Source: Blastococcus aurantiacus (lineage in GTDB: Bacteria; Actinomycetota; Actinomycetes; Mycobacteriales; Geodermatophilaceae). From it: a stretch of 64,000 bases of DNA. Position 1 is the first letter of the stretch; the number at the start of each line of letters is the position of its first letter. The DNA lies in NCBI RefSeq assembly GCF_900102425.1, contig NZ_FNBT01000003.1, positions 1 to 64,000 of the forward strand. The letters run 5' to 3'. This document shows positions 57,705-64,000 of this stretch, piece after piece. Below the pieces are notes generated by a model. It saw nothing but the letters and a program-made list of their open reading frames with translations. It was not told the origin of the DNA and ran no database searches. Made by a program: the position numbers and the translations under genes.

Positions 57705-57773
57705 AGCACGTCCTCAGCTGGAGTCACGGGCACGGGAGACCCGCGCCACCTGACCCCAGGGTATCGACTGCGC

Positions 57774-57977
57774 TCAGGCGGCGACGCGGGCGCGCACGGT
57801 GTCGGCCACCACGGCCGGCTGCGCCACGACGACCCCGGTCAGCAGCGCGCCGCCGCAGTCGACGCAGGCCCACTCCGGGCACGGCCCGCCGTCGTCGGTG
57901 TGCCCGTCGGTGCACAGCGGCTGGACGAACTCGCGCTCGTCGCCGCAGTCGGAGCAGTGCCACACCTGGCTGTCCAC
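57774..57977 (-). CDS. small zinc-ribbon-like protein
   Basis: A 67-residue protein with a Cys/His-rich core: HCSDCGD, LCTDGH and CPEWACVDCGG give two CxxC pairs and extra Cys/His, consistent with one or two zinc ribbons. The C-terminal third is Ala/Val-rich. GTG at 57977 is used, with AAGGA 7 nt upstream; an earlier in-frame start at 58040 is possible. It lies between glnD and ffh. I do not recognise the family. Confidence 0.7.
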   Translation of the reverse strand: MDSQVWHCSDCGDEREFVQPLCTDGHTDDGGPCPEWACVDCGGALLTGVVVAQPAVVADTVRARVAA

Positions 57978-58094
57978 GATCTGTCCTTCCCCCGATGGGA
58001 CCGTTCCGTCCCGCTCGACCCCGACGGTCGCACGGGCCACCGACAGTTCCCAGGACGGCGGGGCGGCGTGTCGCCCACCCCGCGGCCGGAGGAC

Positions 58095-60455
58095 CTAGGC
58101 CCGCGGCGTCTCCACTGCCGGCCGCATCGCCGTCACGAGGGCCGCGTCCACCCGCTGCCGCTGCTCCGGGTCGACGGCGTCGCCGGAGGGGTTGCACACG
58201 TAGAAGCAGTCCACCGCGTCGGCGCCCAGGGTCTCGATGCGCGCCGAGGTGACGTCGAGTCCCTCCCCCGCGATCGCCGCCGTCAGCCGGTACAGCAGCC
58301 CGGCGCGGTCCCCGGCGCGCACCTCGACGATGCCGGTGGCCGCACCGCTGACCTCGCTGTTGTGCCAGGAGATCCGCGGCGGCGCGGACCGCACGCCGTC
58401 CTCGCGGTAGTCGGCCTCCCGCTGCCGGAGGCGCTCGGCCAGCGGCAGGCTCCCCTCCAGTGCGGCGCGCACGCCATCGGCCAGGATCTCCGGAACCGGG
58501 GCCCGCCCGAACCGCGGGCGCACCGCGAACACGCTGGTGGCGTACCCGTCGGTGACGGTGATCTTCGCGGCCCGGACGTCGAGCTGGTTGAGCGCGAGCA
58601 CGCCGGCACAGGTGCTGAGCAGGCCCGGCCGGTCAGGCGCCCCGATGGTCACCTGCTGGCCGTCGGCGACGTCCTCGATGCCGACGGTCACCAGCCCGGT
58701 CCACCCCGGGACGTCGGGGATGGTGGCGGTCACCGTCGGCGTGACCGGGTTCAGCACCGGGCTGGCCTGGTCAGCGGGCCCGCCGACCAGCTTCGCCTGC
58801 ACCCGGGCCACCAGCGCGGCGACGAGGTGGGCCTTCCACGGCGACCAGGCCGAGGCGCTGGTGGCGGCGCCGTCGGCCTGCGCCAGCGCGTGCAGCAGCT
58901 GCAGGACGGCGGCGTCGGCGCCGATCGTGGCCGCCACCCGGTCGATGGTCGCGGGGTCGTCGATGTCGCGGCGGGTCGCGGTCGCCGGGAGCAGGAGGTG
59001 GTGGCGCACGAGCGTGCCGACCACCGCGACGTCGGCCTCGGTGAAGCCCATGCGGGCGGCGATGGCGGCCGCGATCGGCTCCCCCACCTCGCTGTGGTCG
59101 CCCGGCCAGCCCTTGCCGATGTCGTGCAGCAGCGCGGCCACCAGCAGCAGGTCGGGGCGGTCGACGTCCCGGGTGAGCTCGGCCGCGGCGGCCGCGGCCT
59201 CGACGAGGTGGCGGTCGACGGTGAACCGGTGCCACGGGTGGCGCTGCGGCAGCGACCGGACGCGGTCCCACTCCGGGATCAGGCGGGACAGCAGGCCCTC
59301 CTGGTCCAGCTGCTCGAGCACCGGGACGGCGGAGCGTCCGCTGGCCAGCAGGCGCAGGAACGACCAGCGCACCTCCGCCGGCCACGGCTCGGGGAGCTGC
59401 TGGCTGTGGACCGCCAGGACCTTGAGCGTGTAGGGCGACAGCAGGAGGTCCACCCGGGCGGCGGCGGCAGCGGCTCGCAGGAGCAGGCCCGGATCGGCGC
59501 CCGGGCGGGCGTCGCGGGCGAGCACGACCTCGTCGCCGTGGCGCACGACCCCGTCGGCCAGCGGCTCGCGGCGCACCCGCCGGTACCGGCTCCGGGGGCG
59601 TCGCACGAGCGCGGCCTCCACCCGCCGCCAGGTCTCGTCGGCCACGAAGGCCAACCGCCGGCCGGCCAGGCTCACCTCGCGCAGCAGGGCGTCCTCGCCC
59701 GGCAGGCCGAGCGCGACGGCGACTGGCCGCTGCTCCTGGCGGACCAGGACGTCGGTCGGCCGGCCGCTGCGCCGGCGGAGCTCGTCGCGCACGTCGAGCA
59801 GGAAGGAGTAGGCGGCCTCGACCTCGGCCGTGGGCTCGTCGGCCAGTTGCGCAGCGGCCACGGCGCGCAGCACCTGGCCCTCGCGCAGCCCGCCGAAGGC
59901 CTCCTTGAGATCGGGCTCCAGCAGGAAGGCCAGCTCCCCGACCTGGCGGGCTCGGGCCCGCCGGAGGTCGCGCAGCGCGGGCAGCAGACGCGAACCGGCC
60001 TGCCGCCAGCTGCTCAGCGTCGCGGTGCGCAGCCGGCCGGCCAGCTCGGGGTCGCCGGCCACCAGGCGGGCGTCGAGCAGCCCGAGCCCGGCCTTGACGT
60101 CGCTGGAGGCCACCGCGACCGCCTCGTCCACCGAGCGCACCGAGTGGTCCAGCCGGAGACCGGCGTCCCAGACGGGGTACCAGAGCGCGTCGGCGATCGC
60201 GGCGATCTCCGGGCGGCCGTCGTGGACGAGCACGAGGTCGAGGTCGCCGTAGGGCGGCAGCTCGCGGCGGCCCAGGCTGCCGACGGCCATCAGCGCCAGG
60301 CCCTCGGTGCCCGTGCGGGGCGGGGAGCCGCCGCGGCGCGGCAGCGGTGGCGGGGTGCCCGCGACGGCGTCGTCCAGCAGGCCCGCGAGCCAGGTGTCGA
60401 CGGCCTGCACGCGCTCGGCGCGGCCCAGCCCCGGCAGCGCCTCGGTGTCCAGCAC
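58095..60455 (-). CDS. glnD: PII uridylyl/adenylyltransferase
   Basis: GlnD modifies PII proteins according to glutamine status; in actinobacteria the modification is adenylylation. The 786-residue protein has the nucleotidyltransferase domain with GSLGRRELPPYGDLDLVLVHD, a linker, the HD domain (LLHDIGKGWPGDHSEVGE) for demodification, and two C-terminal ACT domains (IGAPDRPGLLSTCAGVLALNQLDV; VRAGDRAGLLYRLTAAIAGEGLDV). The start is GTG with GGAGGGGGAC upstream. It follows glnK. Confidence 0.96.
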   Translation of the reverse strand: MLDTEALPGLGRAERVQAVDTWLAGLLDDAVAGTPPPLPRRGGSPPRTGTEGLALMAVGSLGRRELPPYGDLDLVLVHDGRPEIAAIADALWYPVWDAGLRLDHSVRSVDEAVAVASSDVKAGLGLLDARLVAGDPELAGRLRTATLSSWRQAGSRLLPALRDLRRARARQVGELAFLLEPDLKEAFGGLREGQVLRAVAAAQLADEPTAEVEAAYSFLLDVRDELRRRSGRPTDVLVRQEQRPVAVALGLPGEDALLREVSLAGRRLAFVADETWRRVEAALVRRPRSRYRRVRREPLADGVVRHGDEVVLARDARPGADPGLLLRAAAAAARVDLLLSPYTLKVLAVHSQQLPEPWPAEVRWSFLRLLASGRSAVPVLEQLDQEGLLSRLIPEWDRVRSLPQRHPWHRFTVDRHLVEAAAAAAELTRDVDRPDLLLVAALLHDIGKGWPGDHSEVGEPIAAAIAARMGFTEADVAVVGTLVRHHLLLPATATRRDIDDPATIDRVAATIGADAAVLQLLHALAQADGAATSASAWSPWKAHLVAALVARVQAKLVGGPADQASPVLNPVTPTVTATIPDVPGWTGLVTVGIEDVADGQQVTIGAPDRPGLLSTCAGVLALNQLDVRAAKITVTDGYATSVFAVRPRFGRAPVPEILADGVRAALEGSLPLAERLRQREADYREDGVRSAPPRISWHNSEVSGAATGIVEVRAGDRAGLLYRLTAAIAGEGLDVTSARIETLGADAVDCFYVCNPSGDAVDPEQRQRVDAALVTAMRPAVETPRA

Positions 60456-60489
60456 GCGTCCCCCTCCGGTCGAGCAGCAGCGGAAAGTG

Positions 60490-60531
60490 CGGCGGCCGGG
60501 GTGATGGACGGTCCCACCACCCCGGCCGCCG
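60490..60531 (-). terminator. 14-bp hairpin between glnK and glnD
   Basis: CGGCGGCCGGGGTG (60490-60503) and CACCCCGGCCGCCG (60518-60531) pair perfectly around a 14-nt loop, 16 nt past the glnK stop. It may reduce read-through so glnD is made at a lower level than amtB-glnK. Confidence 0.7.
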
Positions 60532-60546
60532 GGTGTGCTCAGCGCG

Positions 60547-62216
<1,670 letters not shown>

Positions 62217-62312
62217 GGCAACCTCCTGAGGGGGTCGTCGGCCGGACGGCCGGTCGGTGGCGCCGGTCCCTGCGAGGTGAGGGCGACGTGGCGTTCACCG
62301 TGCCGCGCGCAT

Positions 62313-62352
62313 GTTTCTGCTGGCAGCGCGCCGGTGTTTCGCCGCGGTGAAC
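62313..62352 (-). promoter_or_regulatory. GlnR-like binding site upstream of amtB
   Basis: On the minus strand, GTTCAC, six bases, GAAAC (62340-62336), then GAAAC again (62317-62313), 23 nt apart. GlnR boxes in actinobacteria are GTnAC-n6-GAAAC repeats of about 22 nt, upstream of amtB and glnA. One half-site deviates, so this is a good but imperfect match. Confidence 0.5.
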
Positions 62353-62434
62353 TCCGCACCGCGTGTCGGCACCCCAGGTTGCGACCGTGTTGCGCGGCCC
62401 CGTGCGGGCGGCTCCGCCACCGTCGCGTGGCTAA

Positions 62435-62457
62435 TTGCAAACGACAGGCAATAAGGT
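62435..62457 (+). promoter_or_regulatory. Nur-like operator over the -10 of the cbiM operon
   Basis: TTGC (62435-62438), nine bases, GCAA (62448-62451) fits the nickel-responsive Nur box of Streptomyces (TTGC-N9-GCAA). It is followed at 62452-62457 by TAAGGT, a TANNNT -10 element whose end is 6 nt before the GTG of cbiM. A repressor bound here would block RNA polymerase. Confidence 0.55.
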
Positions 62458-62463
62458 CGGGGC

Positions 62464-63159
62464 GTGCACGTACCCGACGGATTCCTCGACGCCCCGACGT
62501 CCGCCGCCACCGGAGTGCTGGCCGCGGGGACCGTGGCCCTGGCCCTGCGGAAGGCACGCGAGGAGCTGGACGAGCGCACGGCCCCGCTGGCCGGCCTGAC
62601 CGCGGCCTTCGTGTTCGCGGTGCAGATGATGAACTTCCCGGTCGGCGCCGGGACCAGCGGCCACCTGATGGGTGGCGCACTGACCGCCGTCCTCGTCGGG
62701 CCCTGGACGGCGGTGCTCTGCATGACCGTCGTGCTCCTGGTGCAGGCGGTGCTCTTCGCCGACGGCGGGCTGACCGCGCTGGGCACCAACGTGACCCTCA
62801 TGGGGCTGGTGGCCGTCGGCGTGGGCTACGGCCTGTTCCGCCTCCTGGTGGCCGTGCTGCCGAGGAACCGGACCGGCTTCCTCACCGCGGCCGGGGTGGG
62901 TGCCTTCGCCTCCGTGCCCGTTGCCGCACTCACCTTCGTGCTGCTCTTCGCGGCCGGCGGCGTCGCCGACATCCCGGTCGGCACGGTCGCCGCGACGATG
63001 GGCGGCATCCACGTGCTCATCGGCCTCGGGGAGGCGGCGATCACCGTCGTGGTGCTCGGGGCCGTGCTCGCCGCCCGGCCCGACCTCGTCCACGGGGCCG
63101 CCCACCTGCGGAGCGCCGACGCGCTGCTCCGCCGTCCCGAGGCCGTGCTGCCGCGATGA
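62464..63159 (+). CDS. cbiM: ECF nickel/cobalt transporter S component
   Basis: A 231-residue membrane protein. The extreme N-terminus MHVPDGFLDAPTSAATG is the CbiM/NikM signature; its His2 and the free amino terminus help coordinate Ni2+ or Co2+. The conserved AFVFAVQMMNFPVGAGTSGHLMGGALTAVLVGPW follows. Six to seven transmembrane helices. The GTG start is probably leaderless. No cobalamin riboswitch or neighbouring cobalamin synthesis gene is present, so nickel is as likely as cobalt. nikM is the alternative name. Confidence 0.94.
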   Translation: MHVPDGFLDAPTSAATGVLAAGTVALALRKAREELDERTAPLAGLTAAFVFAVQMMNFPVGAGTSGHLMGGALTAVLVGPWTAVLCMTVVLLVQAVLFADGGLTALGTNVTLMGLVAVGVGYGLFRLLVAVLPRNRTGFLTAAGVGAFASVPVAALTFVLLFAAGGVADIPVGTVAATMGGIHVLIGLGEAAITVVVLGAVLAARPDLVHGAAHLRSADALLRRPEAVLPR

Positions 63160-63539
63160 CCGACGCCCCCGTGAACCGCCGCGGCCGGACCACCGGCTTC
63201 CTCCTCGTCGGTCTGCTCGTCGCCCTGCTCGTCGCGGGCGTCGGCAGCTACTACGCCAGCAGCTCCCCCGACGGCCTGGAGTGGTCGGCCGAGGAGGAGG
63301 GCTTCCTCGACACCGCGGAGGACAGCGCGGCCGCCGACTCGCCGCTGGCCGACTACGCGGTCTCCGGCGTGGACGACGGCCGGCTCTCCGGGGGCCTCGC
63401 CGGGGTCATCGGGGTCGTCGTGACGCTGGTCCTCGCCGGCGGCATCACCCTGCTCGTCCGCCGCCGCTCCGGCAGCCCGGCCGACGACACCGCGGACGAG
63501 CGCGCCGACGCGGGGACCCCGCCCAGCCCGAGGTCCTGA
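63156..63539 (+). CDS. cbiN: PDGLE-domain ECF transporter accessory (CbiN/NikN-like)
   Basis: A 127-residue protein with two transmembrane helices (about residues 13-33 and 80-102) and an extracytoplasmic loop with the PDGLE motif (SSSPDGLEWSAEEEGFLD). This family substitutes for or pairs with CbiN and is required for metal loading of CbiM. The ATG overlaps the cbiM stop (ATGA). It is somewhat long, with an acidic C-terminal tail. Confidence 0.9.
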   Translation: MTDAPVNRRGRTTGFLLVGLLVALLVAGVGSYYASSSPDGLEWSAEEEGFLDTAEDSAAADSPLADYAVSGVDDGRLSGGLAGVIGVVVTLVLAGGITLLVRRRSGSPADDTADERADAGTPPSPRS

Positions 63540-63540
63540 C

Positions 63541-64000
63541 GTGGGCGCCCGCCACGGCGGCGCGCTGAGCGCCCGGTACGTGGCGGGCACCAGCCCCGTG
63601 CACCGGCTGCCCCCGCACGTGAAGCTCGTCGCGGTCCTCGCGTACGCGCTGGTCGTCGTCGCCACCCCGGTGCACGCCGGCTGGGCCCCGTGGGCGTACG
63701 CCGGCTACCTGGTGGCGGTGCTCGCCGTCGCCGCGGTCGCGGGTGTGCGGCCGGGCCGGCTGGCCCGCAGCCTCGTCGTCGAGACGCCGTTCGTGGTCTT
63801 CGCCCTGTTGCTCCCCTTCGTCACGCGCGGGCCGCGGGTCGAGGTCGCCGGGCTGTCGCTCTCGGAGAGCGGTCTGCAGACCGGCGGCGCCCTGCTGGCC
63901 AAGGCGACGCTGTCGGTGCTGGCCGCCACCGTGCTGGCCGCGACGACCGAGCCCCGGGCGCTGCTGCGCGGCCTCGAGCGCCTCCGGCTGCCCGCGGCAC
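63541..64000 (+). CDS. cbiQ: ECF transporter T component CbiQ (partial, 3' truncated by window)
   Basis: The GTG at 63541 starts one base after the cbiN-like stop and the frame stays open to the window end (153 codons). VHRLPPHVKLVAVLAYALVVVATP and the following hydrophobic segments fit the start of an EcfT/CbiQ membrane component; TTEPRALLRGLERLRLP matches the region that leads to the ATPase-coupling helices. The end of the gene and the expected ATPase cbiO lie beyond the window. Confidence 0.88.
   Translation, partial: MGARHGGALSARYVAGTSPVHRLPPHVKLVAVLAYALVVVATPVHAGWAPWAYAGYLVAVLAVAAVAGVRPGRLARSLVVETPFVVFALLLPFVTRGPRVEVAGLSLSESGLQTGGALLAKATLSVLAATVLAATTEPRALLRGLERLRLPAA

Noticed and set aside
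62217-62463. Cobalamin riboswitch upstream of cbiM
   Set aside because: No B12-box (GCCACTG-type) core or long leader is visible, and the promoter seems to place the transcript start at the GTG.

Overview
The window is very GC-rich (mostly GC3 codons, many GTG and a few TTG starts) and carries the conserved actinobacterial core block dapB-pnp-rpsO-ribF-truB-rbfA-infB-nusA-rimP, then ispG-rip1-dxr, cdsA-frr-pyrH-tsf-rpsB, whiG-xerC-dprA-comM-yraN-rnhB, lepB-rplS-trmD-rimM-rpsP, and ffh-glnD-glnK-amtB. Gene order parallels the Mycobacterium tuberculosis Rv2773-Rv2920 region. A whiG-type sigma factor and the overall gene content suggest a member of the Geodermatophilaceae (Blastococcus, Geodermatophilus or Modestobacter). 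That family placement is inference, because no marker was compared.

Layout. 1-413: the 5' end of a 16S rRNA gene with its leader, on the minus strand. 414-17581: a minus-strand run of lysine biosynthesis (dapB), RNA decay (pnp), ribosome and translation genes (rpsO, truB, rbfA, infB, ylxR, nusA, with rimP continuing to 18279), plus riboflavin kinase, branched-chain aminotransferase, a MATE exporter and a DHH phosphodiesterase. 18546-19505: a plus-strand lipoprotein and ferritin-like pair. 19585-28059: a penicillin-binding protein, an acetyltransferase and the MEP-pathway genes ispG and dxr around the site-2 protease rip1, with a divergent LysR/EamA pair between. 28190-34127: mixed small genes (DUF2631, VIT transporter, rlmN, PPK2, TrmH, DUF2332, a DUF952-GNAT fusion). 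34124-38613: phospholipid and translation genes. 38912-42893: an M23 protein, a degenerate HAD, a methyltransferase, the WhiG-like sigma factor and XerC. 42925-49570: DNA uptake and processing, RNase HII, an atypical response regulator and signal peptidase I. 49644-55018: rplS, trmD, rimM, khpA, rpsP and proS. 55048-62216: an amidohydrolase, SRP GTPase and the nitrogen-regulation operon amtB-glnK-glnD. 62464-64000: an ECF nickel/cobalt importer (cbiM, cbiN, cbiQ), cut off by the window edge.

Most genes are on the minus strand. Many neighbours are coupled by 4-nt GTGA or ATGA overlaps, so a few long transcripts probably carry most of the translation, RNA and membrane functions. Strong GC hairpins without U-tracts (after rpsO, infB, tsf, glnK and in convergent gaps) punctuate these runs. 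I see no transposase, prophage, CRISPR array or tRNA gene; this is a vertically inherited core region. The points worth a second look are small ones: a Nur-like operator over a leaderless nickel/cobalt transporter promoter, a GlnR-like site before amtB, a response regulator and a HAD protein lacking key aspartates, an M23 protein with an altered active site, a Ca-binding-like loop in the Rip1 protease, a repeated intergenic hairpin, and a recurring leaderless promoter signature.
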